From Bradyrhizobium sp. 200 (GTDB lineage: Bacteria; Pseudomonadota; Alphaproteobacteria; Rhizobiales; Xanthobacteraceae), in contig NZ_CP064689.1 of the NCBI RefSeq assembly GCF_023100945.1, positions 3,826,001-3,890,000 on the forward strand: a stretch of DNA of 64,000 nucleotides, given 5' to 3'. A program made the translations under genes and the position numbers. The number at the start of each line of letters is the position of its first letter. Within the stretch, counting starts at the first letter, position 1. Positions 10,909 through 19,440 of this stretch are shown in pieces. The notes beneath the pieces were generated by a model. The model ran no database searches. It was not told the origin of the DNA and saw nothing but the letters and a program-made list of their open reading frames with translations.

Positions 10909-11262
10909 ATGACCGTTCAACGCATCCTGGTGGCGCTCGTGGTCCTGCTCGCGGCCGGCCTTGCCGGCGCGTTTTACATGAACTGGAAGATGCTGGGGCA
11001 GCTTCGAACGGTAAAGGCCTTCGTCGAGAGTTCGGTCTTCGCCGATGCGGTGGCGGCCTGCGAGCGGGCGCAGAGTACGACCCCGTTCAAATGGACCGGC
11101 GGCAAGCAGACCGCCGTCATTGGCCTGACTTCCGTCAAGCTGAACAAGGATACGATCATCCCAAGCTACACGCTGGTCGCCGACAGTGTCTTTTGCGACT
11201 ATGACCCCATCAAGAGGAAGGCCGACATCGGATCGAATTTCCTGGAACGGGAGACATTCTAG
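10909..11262 (+). CDS. Hypothetical membrane-anchored protein
   Basis: 117 aa, not recognised. One N-terminal hydrophobic segment (about residues 5-27, signal anchor or uncleaved signal) is followed by a soluble periplasmic-facing domain with two cysteines. A GGGGGAAAG ribosome-binding site precedes the ATG. The last 21 codons before the final two are duplicated 840 bp downstream (12031-12093), beyond an oppositely oriented methyltransferase gene, suggesting that a second paralogue once followed and was largely replaced. Confidence 0.7.
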   Translation: MTVQRILVALVVLLAAGLAGAFYMNWKMLGQLRTVKAFVESSVFADAVAACERAQSTTPFKWTGGKQTAVIGLTSVKLNKDTIIPSYTLVADSVFCDYDPIKRKADIGSNFLERETF

Positions 11263-11323
11263 CGTCAGCGCCGCGCCAGTGACGAAAGCTCCGGCGAGAC
11301 CTGAGTCAATCCGGACGTTTCGA

Positions 11324-11962
11324 TCATCGCTTGCGGGCCACGATGTAGGGGCGTTGGTCCTTGCCCTTGCTGGCATGGCCCTCCCTGACAAGGACGTCGA
11401 AACCCGCGCCGATGATCAGTTGCTCCAGCGCGGACGCGCCGAGGGAACTGACATGCGGCGCCATGCCGACGGCTCGCATCGCGGGGAGCGCGAGCAGCCG
11501 GATCAGCGGGTTCATATCTCCCAGGCACGGCGTTTTCGAGATGAACAGGCCCCCGGGCCTCAGCAGGACGTGGATGCTGTGCAGCGTGCCCGGCACGTCG
11601 CGCACCAGATGTAGATAGTTGAAGCCCAGAACGGCATCGAACCGGCTTTCTTCGTGGACCAGTTCTTCGGCGGTCGCGGTGCGAAAGGAAAGTGAAGGGA
11701 TCGACTCGGTCGCCAGCTTCTCCTCGGCGATCGCGATCATCCCGCCCGAAATGTCCGTCGCGAGATAGCTCCGCACGCCATCCGCAAGTCGCCGCGCCGT
11801 CGTTCCCGTGCCGCAGCCCAGCTCCAGCACACTGTCTCCCGGCTGCAGATGGCCGCGCGTGCGTTCGAGCGTGCGCTCATATCCGTTCGGATCCGCGATG
11901 CTGGATTTGGCGTACCTGCGGGAAGACCTGTCCCAGAAACGGACGTCGCTTGTAATGCTCAT
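11324..11962 (-). CDS. Class I SAM-dependent methyltransferase
   Basis: 212 aa with a Methyltransf_11/25-type Rossmann fold: motif I VLELGCGTGTTARRLADG (about residues 43-60), the acidic motif II residue in ATDISGGMI, and a motif around FDAVLGFNYLHLV. Substrate not predictable. The ATG at 11962 has a good GAGAGGTGG ribosome-binding site on the minus strand; a longer reading from 11983 lacks support. It lies in opposite orientation between the two copies of a duplicated gene tail, so it looks like an inserted cassette. Confidence 0.85.
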   Translation of the reverse strand: MSITSDVRFWDRSSRRYAKSSIADPNGYERTLERTRGHLQPGDSVLELGCGTGTTARRLADGVRSYLATDISGGMIAIAEEKLATESIPSLSFRTATAEELVHEESRFDAVLGFNYLHLVRDVPGTLHSIHVLLRPGGLFISKTPCLGDMNPLIRLLALPAMRAVGMAPHVSSLGASALEQLIIGAGFDVLVREGHASKGKDQRPYIVARKR

Positions 11963-12030
11963 GTGCCGTCCACCTCTCGGCAAAGCCTACTATATGCATC
12001 AGACAACAAGATTGTGGAAATCTGACAGAA

Positions 12031-12096
12031 TTTTGCGACTATGATCCGGTCAAGAAAAAGGCCGATATCGGCCCGAATTTCCTGGAACGGGAGTGA
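12031..12096 (+). pseudogene. Remnant 3' end of a paralogue of the 10909-11262 gene
   Basis: These bases match 11191-11253 at 55 of 63 positions without gaps and translate in the matching frame to FCDYDPVKKKADIGPNFLERE followed by a stop. The copy at 11191 reads FCDYDPIKRKADIGSNFLERE. Eight base changes give only three amino-acid changes, mostly conservative, so both copies evolved as coding sequence before this one lost its 5' part. Similarity ends abruptly upstream, near 12023. Confidence 0.75.
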
Positions 12097-12132
12097 ACCG
12101 CGCCTCCCGCACCGGCACGGGGGGCAGAGGGG

Positions 12133-13443
12133 ATGAGCTCGCAGCATCGATCGTCGGCTGGTCCCCGGCCGGACGAATACCGAATTCTTCATGAAGCTGA
12201 CCTGCGGGATTACCTCGCAGGGCTTCCCGCGGTCGCAGCCCGGCTTGCCGGCGCACCCGCTTCCTGGTCGATCAGTGAGGTCGGCGACGGCAACCTCAAT
12301 CTGGTCTTCATCGTCAAGGGGACCGCGGGCGGCATCGCCGTCAAGCAGGCGCTGCCTTACGTGCGCCTCGTCGGCGAGAGCTGGCCGCTGCCGCTGTCGC
12401 GCTCGCATTACGAATATCTGGCGCTCACGCATCAGGCGCGGCTGGCGCCCGGCCTGGTGCCGGCGGTGCTGCACCATAACGAGGCGCTCGCCCTCGTCGT
12501 CATGGAGCTGCTGGAGCCGCATATCATCATGCGCAAGGGGCTGGTTGCCGGCACGCTCTATCCGCGCTTTGTCGGGGATATTGCGACCTTTCTGGCGCGC
12601 ACGCTGTTTTTCTCTTCCGACATCGCAATTCCCGCTGCCCGGAAGAAGGAGGGGATTGCGGCGTTCGCCGGCAACCACGCGCTCTGCAAGATCACCGAGG
12701 ACCTGATCTTCACCGATCCCTACCGCGTGGCCGAGCAGAACCGCTGGACACAGCCCTGGCTCGATGCGACCGCGGCCGCCTTCCGCGAAGACCTCGACCT
12801 CCACGTCGCGATCTCGCGGCTGAAATTGAAATTCCTGAACGCACCGGAAGCGCTGATCCACGGCGACCTCCACACCGGCTCGATCATGGTGACGGAAAGC
12901 TCGACCGTCGTGATCGATCCCGAGTTCGCGTTCTACGGACCGATGGGGTTCGATCTCGGCGCGGTCATCGGCAATCTCCTGATGGCTTATCTGTCCTCCG
13001 CCGGCCATGAGCGTTCGCCGGGCGAACGGCGGCTGTTCGAGGTCTGGGTGCTGGAAACGATCGAAAACGTCTGGACGGAGTTCGCCCGCGAATTCCTCGA
13101 ACTCTGGCGTACGGAGGCTCACGGCGACGCATATCCCCGGACGCTGTTTCCCGGCGCGGCCGGAGCGGCGCGGCTGGAGGCCGAGCGGCAGGCCTATATG
13201 GTGCGGCTGTTCGAAGACACCGTGGGATTTTCGGCCGCAAAAATCATCCGCCGCATTCTCGGGCTGGCGCACAACATCGACTTCGAGTTGATCGAGGACC
13301 CGAAGCGGCGTGCAATCTCCGAGGCACGAAGCCTGCAGCTTGCGCGTGCCATGATGGTGGAAACGTCTTCATACCCCACGATCGGCGCTGTGACGAAAGC
13401 GGCGCGGGTAATTCGCGAGTGGCAGCCGGATTTCGTCAAATGA
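12133..13443 (+). CDS. mtnK: S-methyl-5-thioribose kinase
   Basis: Phosphorylates 5-methylthioribose to its 1-phosphate in methionine salvage. 436 aa, APH/choline-kinase fold: nucleotide-binding region GDGNLNLVFIVKG (about residues 52-64) and IAVKQALPYVR, catalytic-loop HGDLHTGSIM (about residue 243) and metal-binding DPEFAFYGP, all MtnK-typical. The usual partner mtnA (isomerase) is not adjacent; the next gene is unrelated. A CUT2 sugar transporter lies 1.6 kb away and could in principle import the substrate, which is speculative. Confidence 0.92.
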   Translation: MSSQHRSSAGPRPDEYRILHEADLRDYLAGLPAVAARLAGAPASWSISEVGDGNLNLVFIVKGTAGGIAVKQALPYVRLVGESWPLPLSRSHYEYLALTHQARLAPGLVPAVLHHNEALALVVMELLEPHIIMRKGLVAGTLYPRFVGDIATFLARTLFFSSDIAIPAARKKEGIAAFAGNHALCKITEDLIFTDPYRVAEQNRWTQPWLDATAAAFREDLDLHVAISRLKLKFLNAPEALIHGDLHTGSIMVTESSTVVIDPEFAFYGPMGFDLGAVIGNLLMAYLSSAGHERSPGERRLFEVWVLETIENVWTEFAREFLELWRTEAHGDAYPRTLFPGAAGAARLEAERQAYMVRLFEDTVGFSAAKIIRRILGLAHNIDFELIEDPKRRAISEARSLQLARAMMVETSSYPTIGAVTKAARVIREWQPDFVK

Positions 13444-13718
13444 GAGCCGCATCGGCCGGGTCGGCGCAAGAACTGCCTGACCACGCGAACCCAGTCCACC
13501 TCTTCGAACAAGCAGCCGGCTTAGGAGAGCCTCGTCAAGCGCCGAAGACGGGCGACCACAATCGCGCGGTACAACTGAGTACGTGCGAAGCCGGCAAAGC
13601 TCAACGCTGGCGCGCAGATTGGCCTCAAGTAACAGCGGAAAAATACTCTCTGAAGGTGAACCAGCTCACACCAGGAACTCCAACGGCAGGTCCAATTTGG
13701 CGGCTTGGGGTAACCAAA

Positions 13719-14924
13719 ATGCACAATGGAATCGCCACCCCAAAGCTATTGGTCGGCGAGCTGCCGGAGCTGAAAGGCCAGGGCCGCGACCTGCGAATAG
13801 ATGCCTGCCGAGGCATCGCGCTTTGGTGCATCTTCCTTGACCATGTCCCCGACAACATCGGAAGTTGGCTGACGCTGCGGAACTATGGCTTCAGCGATGC
13901 GGCGGAAATATTCATGTTCGTCTCGGGCGTAACCTGCGCGCTGGCCTATGGCAATGCATGGCGTCGCGAGGGCTGGATCGGAGTGATCAAGCGGACGCTG
14001 CGACGAAGCTGGGAAATTTATGTCGCATTTCTGCTGCTCACGCTCGCCTGCGCCATCCTGGTTCACCTCGCAGGCGGTAGCCGTCTTGCTGACGTGAGCA
14101 ATACGCGCATTCTGTTGGACCATCCGGGCGCGACGCTCGCACAGGCGGCGATCCTGCAGTACCGTCCGGTCAATACCGACGTGTTGCCGATCTTCGTGCT
14201 TCTTCATCTCTTGTTCGCTCCGCTACTGTGGCTGCTGCTGCGAGTGCCGAAGCTGACGCTTGGCGCCTCGCTAGCGCTTTATGCACTGGTGCATGTGTTC
14301 GGCTGGACCGTCCCGGCGTGGCCGAACAGCCACTGGGCCTTCAATCCGCTGGCCTGGCAGTTGCTGGTTGTGCTTGGCGCGTGGTGGATGATCGAGAAGA
14401 GAATCCCGCCGTGGGTGATGTCACGCACGGCGCTTGTGCTTGCCGTCCTGTATCTGCTCTTCAGCCTGGTCATAGCATTGAGCTCGCGCATTATGCCGCT
14501 GGACGCACTCATCCCGCAGGTACTGGAGAAACTGCTTTACCCATTGGACAAATCGAATCTCGATCCATTGCGACTGCTGCATTTTTTGGCCATGGCGGTG
14601 TTGGCGGCGTGGTTCGTGCCTCGCAATTGGCCATGGCTGATGACGCCGGTGATGCGCGGCGCGATCCGCTGTGGCCAAAACTCGCTGCCGATCTATTGCC
14701 TCGGCGTTCTGCTGGCGTTTGCCAGCTACAGGGTGCTGCTCGACATCTCGGGCGGACCTGCGATGCAGATAGCCCTGAGTGCGGGCGGCATCTTGGCGAT
14801 GATCGCGACCGCAACGCTGCTGAACTTGATCAGCATCAAACCCAGGCAGGGTGCGTTCGGGCCAAACAGCGCGCGGCTGAGTGAAAACCAGCCAACGATG
14901 ACGCCTCAATCCGTTGCCCGATAG
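13719..14924 (+). CDS. opgC: OpgC-family membrane protein
   Basis: 401-aa integral membrane protein with about ten helices and the OpgC signature near the N terminus (RDLRIDACRGIALWCIFLDH, then GFSDAAEIFMFVSG). OpgC proteins succinylate osmoregulated periplasmic glucans; related proteins are generic acyltransferase-3-like enzymes, so the exact substrate is inferred. Upstream sequence is open in frame to 13419 but has no hydrophobic or conserved content; ATG 13719 follows a GGGG-type ribosome-binding site. The 275-bp gap before it holds no recognisable element. Convergent with the ABC transporter downstream. Confidence 0.85.
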   Translation: MHNGIATPKLLVGELPELKGQGRDLRIDACRGIALWCIFLDHVPDNIGSWLTLRNYGFSDAAEIFMFVSGVTCALAYGNAWRREGWIGVIKRTLRRSWEIYVAFLLLTLACAILVHLAGGSRLADVSNTRILLDHPGATLAQAAILQYRPVNTDVLPIFVLLHLLFAPLLWLLLRVPKLTLGASLALYALVHVFGWTVPAWPNSHWAFNPLAWQLLVVLGAWWMIEKRIPPWVMSRTALVLAVLYLLFSLVIALSSRIMPLDALIPQVLEKLLYPLDKSNLDPLRLLHFLAMAVLAAWFVPRNWPWLMTPVMRGAIRCGQNSLPIYCLGVLLAFASYRVLLDISGGPAMQIALSAGGILAMIATATLLNLISIKPRQGAFGPNSARLSENQPTMTPQSVAR

Positions 14925-15009
14925 CGTCCGCTTGGGATCCAAAAGTCGACATCCCGGGGTGGCTCGTCTGCTTCGCAAAAGCAGAGACCAGCATTAATGA
15001 GAGTATACC

Positions 15010-16044
15010 CTATTCGGCGGTCCGTTCCCGCAATCGCTGCGCATAGACGTTGATGATCAGCGCCGCCAGCAGGATCAGCCCGCGAATCAGGATCTTCAAA
15101 AAACTGTCGATGTTGACGTGGTCGAGCCCGTTGTTGAGCACACCGAGCACGAACAGGCCGACGATGGTGTTGCCGATGCCGCCGCGGCCGCCAAAGAGAC
15201 TGGTGCCGCCGACCACGACGGCGGCGATCGAATCCAGAAGATAAGTGTCGAACTCGTTCTGCTGCGCGCTGCCGAAATGCGCTACCCCAAGCATGCCGCC
15301 GATACCGGCGCAAACGGCCGAAATCACCATCACGCTGCCGAGGATCAGCTTGACGTTGAGGCCGGAATATTCCGCTGCCTCGCGGTTTCCGCCGACCATG
15401 TAAACGTAGCGGCCGAAGCGGGTGTAGGTCAGCACCAGATGACCGCCGAGCAGCATCAGGGCCGCCACGATCACGATCCAGGGAATGCCGCCGATCGATG
15501 TCGATCCCAAGGTCGTCACCAGCGGGGGCACCTTGTAGGCGATCTGCCCGCGCACCAGCAGCGCCGAGATGCCGGCGGCGATCTGCATCATCGCCAGCGT
15601 CATGATGAAGGAGGGGATGCCGATGACGGTCAGGCCGAAGGCGTTGACGAGGCCGAGCAGGGCGCAAAGCGCCAGCGCCAGCAGGATCGCGGCCCATCCG
15701 GGCATCGGGACGTTGGCGATGTTGACGTAGGATTCCTGCAGCGTGAAGTAGGCGACGGCAATGCCGGTGACGTTGGCAATGGCGGCGATCGACAGATCAA
15801 TCTCGGCGCACAGGATCACGAAGGTGAGGCCGACGGCGATGATGCCGGTGACGGAAATCTGCGTCAGGATGTTGCCGAGATTATCGAGCGTCGCAAAGGA
15901 GGGGCTGGCGACCGCGAAGAAGGAAAACAGGCAGATCAGCGTCAGGAACGGCGCGATGTTGCGCATCTGGGACCGCAACATCGCGGCGATCCCGCGAGGC
16001 CGTTTGCGATCCGCGGCGACTGTCACGCTTTCACCGGTCGTCAT
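15010..16044 (-). CDS. CUT2 sugar ABC transporter permease
   Basis: 344-aa inner-membrane permease of the RbsC/XylH type (BPD_transp_2 family), with eight to ten helices and the conserved motifs FVILCAEIDLSIAAIANVTG and GGTSLFGGRGGIGNTIVG. Third gene of a minus-strand operon: binding protein (17564-18583), ATPase (16055-17557), permease. ATG 16044 follows the ATPase stop by ten bases with a GAGGAGA ribosome-binding site; longer in-frame reading into the ATPase gene is not real. Imports a monosaccharide-like substrate; identity not readable from sequence. Confidence 0.92.
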   Translation of the reverse strand: MTTGESVTVAADRKRPRGIAAMLRSQMRNIAPFLTLICLFSFFAVASPSFATLDNLGNILTQISVTGIIAVGLTFVILCAEIDLSIAAIANVTGIAVAYFTLQESYVNIANVPMPGWAAILLALALCALLGLVNAFGLTVIGIPSFIMTLAMMQIAAGISALLVRGQIAYKVPPLVTTLGSTSIGGIPWIVIVAALMLLGGHLVLTYTRFGRYVYMVGGNREAAEYSGLNVKLILGSVMVISAVCAGIGGMLGVAHFGSAQQNEFDTYLLDSIAAVVVGGTSLFGGRGGIGNTIVGLFVLGVLNNGLDHVNIDSFLKILIRGLILLAALIINVYAQRLRERTAE

Positions 16045-16054
16045 GTCGGTCTCC

Positions 16055-17557
16055 TCACGCCGCTTCCAGCAGGCGGTCCTTGCTGATCTGTTCGTTGGCA
16101 AACTCCCGCACGACAGCGCCGCGCTTGAGCACGATGACGCGGTCGGCGAGCGACAGCACCATCTCGGGCTCGGTGGAGAGCACGATGATGGCGAGTCCCT
16201 TGGCGCGCAGGTCGCGGACGATGTGGATGACGTCGTTCTTGGCGCCGACATCCATGCCGCGGGTCGGCTCGCACAGCACCAACAGCCGCGGCGGGTAGCT
16301 CAGCCACTTCGCCAGCGCCACCTTCTGCTGATTGCCGCCCGACAACATGCCGAGATCGAGTTCTACCGCCGCCGGGCGTATGCGCAATTGCTCGACCTGC
16401 CGATTGGCGATCGAGCGCTCACGCGACGGCTTGAGCAGCAGGGAAGAAATGCGATCGAGGATGCTGATCGAGATGTTCTTGTAGACCGGCTCTTGGTGGA
16501 ACAGCATGTCGCGGCGGCTCTCCGGCACGAAGGCGATTCCCGCGCGCCGGGCATCGGCGGTGCTGCGGAAGGCCTTCTGGTTGCCTGCGACCGCGAGCGT
16601 GCCGAGGTCGGGCTTGATTTTGCCGAACAGGATCCGCGCCAGCTCAAGCTGCCCGCATCCCATGAAGCCGTAGATGCCGAGCACCTCGCCGGCGCGGGCC
16701 TCGAACGAAACCTCGCGCAGGCGGCCGGCCAGCGTCAGCCCGTTTGCGTTCAGCACCACCGGCCGGTCGGTCGGCGGCGGCAGGATGATGTCGTGGATGT
16801 AGGTCTCTTCCAGCGCCTCGCGGCCCTTGCCGATCATCGCTTCGATCAGTGCCGGCTTGCTCGTCTCCGACGCGGCGGCCTCCGCGACCTTCCTGCCGTT
16901 GCGGAACACCGTCACAACGTCGGAGACGCGCAGGATGTCTTCGATGAAATGCGAGATGAAGACGATGCTGGTGCCTTCGTCCCGCAATCGCTTCAGCGTC
17001 GCGAACAGGCGCTCCACTTCCGGCGGCGACAGCGCCGAGGTCGGCTCATCGAGAATGATGATGCGGGCGCCCGAGGACAGCACGCGGGCGATTTCGATCA
17101 GTTGCTGCAGCCCGATCGGCAGGTCGCCGAGCCGCGACATCGGATCGACGTCGATGCCGAACCGCTTGAGCTGCTCACCGGCCTCGCGCGCCATGCGCCG
17201 CCATTGCACGAGGCCCAGGCGGTTGGTCGGCTGGTTGCCGAGAAACACGTTCTCAGCCACCGTCAGGTCGGGCGCCACGCTGAGTTCCTGATGAACCATC
17301 GCGATCCCGGCCGCATGCGCGTCGCGCACCGATCGAAAGCGGGTCTCTCTTCCGTCCAGCACGAACCGGCCGGAAAAATCCGCATGCACGCCGGCGATGA
17401 TCTTCATCAGCGTGCTTTTGCCCGCCCCGTTTTCGCCGACGAGACCATGGATCTCGCTGGCGGTGAGCGCGAAATCGACTCCACGAAGGGCTTCGACGCC
17501 GCCGAAGGCCTTCGTGATGTCGTGCAGTTCGAGGATGGGCTGATGTCCCGAGGGCAT
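16055..17557 (-). CDS. CUT2 sugar ABC transporter ATP-binding protein (double NBD)
   Basis: 500 aa with two fused nucleotide-binding domains, as in RbsA/MglA. NBD1 has Walker A GENGAGKST near residue 42 and Walker B IIILDEPTSAL, but its signature is LPIGLQQ rather than the usual LSVGQQQ. NBD2 has a degenerate Walker A (GFMGCGQLEL), normal for this family, with a good signature LSGGNQQK and Walker B LLVLCEPTRGMDVG. Six bases separate it from the upstream binding-protein gene. Confidence 0.93.
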   Translation of the reverse strand: MPSGHQPILELHDITKAFGGVEALRGVDFALTASEIHGLVGENGAGKSTLMKIIAGVHADFSGRFVLDGRETRFRSVRDAHAAGIAMVHQELSVAPDLTVAENVFLGNQPTNRLGLVQWRRMAREAGEQLKRFGIDVDPMSRLGDLPIGLQQLIEIARVLSSGARIIILDEPTSALSPPEVERLFATLKRLRDEGTSIVFISHFIEDILRVSDVVTVFRNGRKVAEAAASETSKPALIEAMIGKGREALEETYIHDIILPPPTDRPVVLNANGLTLAGRLREVSFEARAGEVLGIYGFMGCGQLELARILFGKIKPDLGTLAVAGNQKAFRSTADARRAGIAFVPESRRDMLFHQEPVYKNISISILDRISSLLLKPSRERSIANRQVEQLRIRPAAVELDLGMLSGGNQQKVALAKWLSYPPRLLVLCEPTRGMDVGAKNDVIHIVRDLRAKGLAIIVLSTEPEMVLSLADRVIVLKRGAVVREFANEQISKDRLLEAA

Positions 17558-17563
17558 GGGGGC

Positions 17564-18583
17564 TCAGATCAGGAAGTGATCCTCCATCCATTGCATGCCG
17601 GCTGCGTTGGCTTTCGTCACCACCGGGCCGTCCGTGATCACATGCTTCGGAATACCCTGTCCGCTCTTCTCGCCTGCGGTCACCGCGGCGACGCCGGCCA
17701 CAATGGCGCCGCCATGGATGCGGCAGGAGGGGTTGCGGACGGTCGCGAACATGCGGCCTTCGCTCACCGCCTGGATCGCCGGCGGCATGGCGTCGACGCC
17801 GCCGATCAGGATGTTGGTGCGGTTGCGCGCCTTCATGATGTTGTAGGCGGCCAGCGCCATGTCGTCATTGTGGAAGAAGGCCGCATCGATCTGCGGGTGC
17901 TTCGTCAGATAGGTTTCCCACAGCCGAGCCGTCTTCGAGACGTCCCAGTCCGCGGGCTGGGTGTCGAGCACCTCGATGTTCGGGAATTGCTTCACGACCG
18001 TGTTGAAACCCTTGGCGCGACCCTGTGCGCCGGTATGGCCAAGCGCGCCCTGGGTCATGATGATCTTGCCCTTGCCTCCCATGGCGTTGCAAAGCGCCTG
18101 CGTCACCGAAGCGCCCATGAATTCATTGTCGGGCGCCAGGAACGAATGAACCTTGATCTGGTCGAGCGGCGCGATCAGCGTGTCCATGTCGATCACGGGC
18201 GTGCCGGCGTCGATCATCTTCTGCACGGGCTGGGTCAGCGTGCCGATGCCGAACGCCTGGATGGCGACGAAGTCCCATTTCTGCGAGGCCATGTTGTCGA
18301 TGGCGGCACGCTGCTTGACCGCGTCGAGCTGGCCGTCGAACCAGGTGACCTCGACATTGAACAGCTTGCCCCACCATTCCGCCGCCTGCTTGCCCTGGGC
18401 GCACCAGGTCGCCTGCAGGCCTGCATTGGAGAACGCCGCCTTCAGCGGTTTCTCCGAACGTGCCGCCGCAGCCAGCGCCGGGTTGATGCCCAACCCGCCG
18501 AGCAGGGCGGTTGCCGCCCCGGCGGCGGCCCCTGTCTGAAGAAGATTACGCCTTGTCGTAGAGGATCTATCAGTCCCGGACAT
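17564..18583 (-). CDS. Sugar ABC transporter substrate-binding protein, Tat signal
   Basis: 339 aa, Peripla_BP_4 (ribose-binding-like) family. The N terminus has a twin-arginine motif (STTRRNLLQTG, residues 8-18) followed by an Ala/Gly-rich hydrophobic stretch ending in ALAAAA, so export should be by the Tat pathway, less usual for this family. The mature part shows typical motifs such as IDAAFFHNDDMALAAYNIM and ILIGGVDAMP. ATG 18583 follows a GAGGGAG ribosome-binding site; the frame is open further upstream but without a signal. First gene of the transporter operon. Confidence 0.9.
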   Translation of the reverse strand: MSGTDRSSTTRRNLLQTGAAAGAATALLGGLGINPALAAAARSEKPLKAAFSNAGLQATWCAQGKQAAEWWGKLFNVEVTWFDGQLDAVKQRAAIDNMASQKWDFVAIQAFGIGTLTQPVQKMIDAGTPVIDMDTLIAPLDQIKVHSFLAPDNEFMGASVTQALCNAMGGKGKIIMTQGALGHTGAQGRAKGFNTVVKQFPNIEVLDTQPADWDVSKTARLWETYLTKHPQIDAAFFHNDDMALAAYNIMKARNRTNILIGGVDAMPPAIQAVSEGRMFATVRNPSCRIHGGAIVAGVAAVTAGEKSGQGIPKHVITDGPVVTKANAAGMQWMEDHFLI

Positions 18584-18732
18584 CGCCTCGCTCCCTCGTT
18601 TTGTTATTACCGACGGCGTCGATTGCACGCACCGCGGATCGAGGCAGTCTTTCACACTCGGCGCATTTGCGCCACCGGCTGACTTGATCATCCGTATCAA
18701 TGAGTTTCAGGAAGTTTTTGGTGGCCGTTCCT

Positions 18733-19244
18733 TCACTGCGCTGCAACGAGACTTTCGATGTCACCGAGCAATTTCCGCCACGCCGCCTCGATCTCGTCCG
18801 ACCAGTCCGCGCCGACGATTTCGCGCAGCGTCTGCGCGATGATGTTGAAGAACGCGACGAACAATTCGCGCGGCGCGCCAGCGCATGATCCGCGAAAGTG
18901 TGCGCGGTTTGGCGACAAGATCATGCGCCGATTCAAAAGAATAGCGCGCGATCGGACGCAAAACCGGCTTCCATTTTTGCTGATCGCGCGCGGGCGTCGT
19001 GCGAGGAAGCCTCTGAGATGATCAGGCGGAAATGGCCGGTGCGCTCTCCGGCAAAGTCCAGGATCGCGTCGATGGTGAGCGCCAGCATCGAACCCTTGAC
19101 GAGTTCGCTGCCCTCGGTGCGGAACATCGTCCGTGCTTCGGGATGCGCGTCGAACAGCCGGCGATAGACCAGCGGCGTCAGATCCTCGCAACGCTCGGCG
19201 GCCAGTTCAAAACTTCGCTCGATCGGATTTGACGATGGCATCAT
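18733..19244 (-). pseudogene. Globin-fold gene disrupted by a repeat element
   Basis: The first part (19244 to about 18993) encodes a bacterial globin N-terminal half (PIERSFELAAERCEDLTPLV, then GSMLALTIDAILDFAGE, ending SSHDA). The C-terminal half (GAPRELFVAFFNIIAQTLREI to the stop at 18733) continues in another frame after about 113 foreign bases that form a two-hairpin repeat (18881-18991). The N-terminal reading stops inside the repeat at 18933. A product of the 19244 start would lack the last globin helices. Either ATG (19244 or 19241) could have been the start. Confidence 0.8.
18881..18991 (+). repeat. Two-hairpin intergenic-type repeat inside the globin gene
   Basis: 111 bp made of two stem-loops with perfect 10-bp arms: GCGCATGATC (18881-18890) with GATCATGCGC (18919-18928), and GCGCGCGATC (18944-18953) with GATCGCGCGC (18982-18991). 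The same GCATGATC / GATCATGC core flanks the IS element after lolD (31435-31467). I recall this element type as a frequent intergenic repeat in Bradyrhizobium. There is no coding capacity, so any movement would have to be catalysed in trans. Confidence 0.8.
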
Positions 19245-19276
19245 TGCCGCTTGCGATCGTCTCGAAAAAATCGTCT

Positions 19277-19307
19277 CAAAAAAAGAGCAGGGCTCGGAGC
19301 CCTGCTC
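19277..19307 (-). terminator. Intrinsic terminator upstream of the globin start
   Basis: A perfect inverted repeat of 11 bp (GAGCAGGGCTC at 19285-19295 and its complement at 19297-19307) is followed on the minus strand by seven U residues (A's at 19278-19284). It ends only about 33 bases before the globin ATG at 19244, and no complete minus-strand gene lies just upstream. It therefore terminates either a small RNA or a leader of the globin gene. Confidence 0.88.
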
Positions 19308-19440
19308 AAAAATTGTGTCGACCCTTAATTTCCTCGAAAATTTAGATTTGCTCTTGATTGTCGAGGCGACGCTGCTTGTGCGCGTCAGGGCTCCTCCCGA
19401 GACTTGGACCACCAAGCTTAACCTCTCGGCCAGCCTGAGC
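19277..19440 (-). ncRNA. Candidate structured leader RNA or small RNA ahead of globin
   Basis: On the minus strand a nested stem-loop (outer CCGAGA/TCTCGG at 19424-19429 and 19397-19402; inner CTTGG/CCAAG at 19412-19416 and 19403-19407) is followed by GAGCCCTG (19386-19393), which is perfectly complementary to CAGGGCTC in the 5' arm of the terminator at 19297-19304. The two pairings are mutually exclusive, the classic terminator/anti-terminator layout. The 5' end and promoter are not identified; the boundary at 19440 is approximate. No Rfam family recognised by eye. The rest of the 19245-19718 gap holds nothing else I can support. Confidence 0.45.

Noticed and set aside
13419..13718. 100-residue N-terminal extension of the OpgC-like protein
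   Set aside because: It overlaps the mtnK end, has no hydrophobic or conserved content, and a ribosome-binding site precedes the ATG at 13719.
15761..18682. A 973-codon open frame on the plus strand across the ABC transporter operon
   Set aside because: It is antisense to three well-supported transporter genes; the product is His/Arg/Asp-rich with no domain, a typical complement of GC-rich coding DNA.
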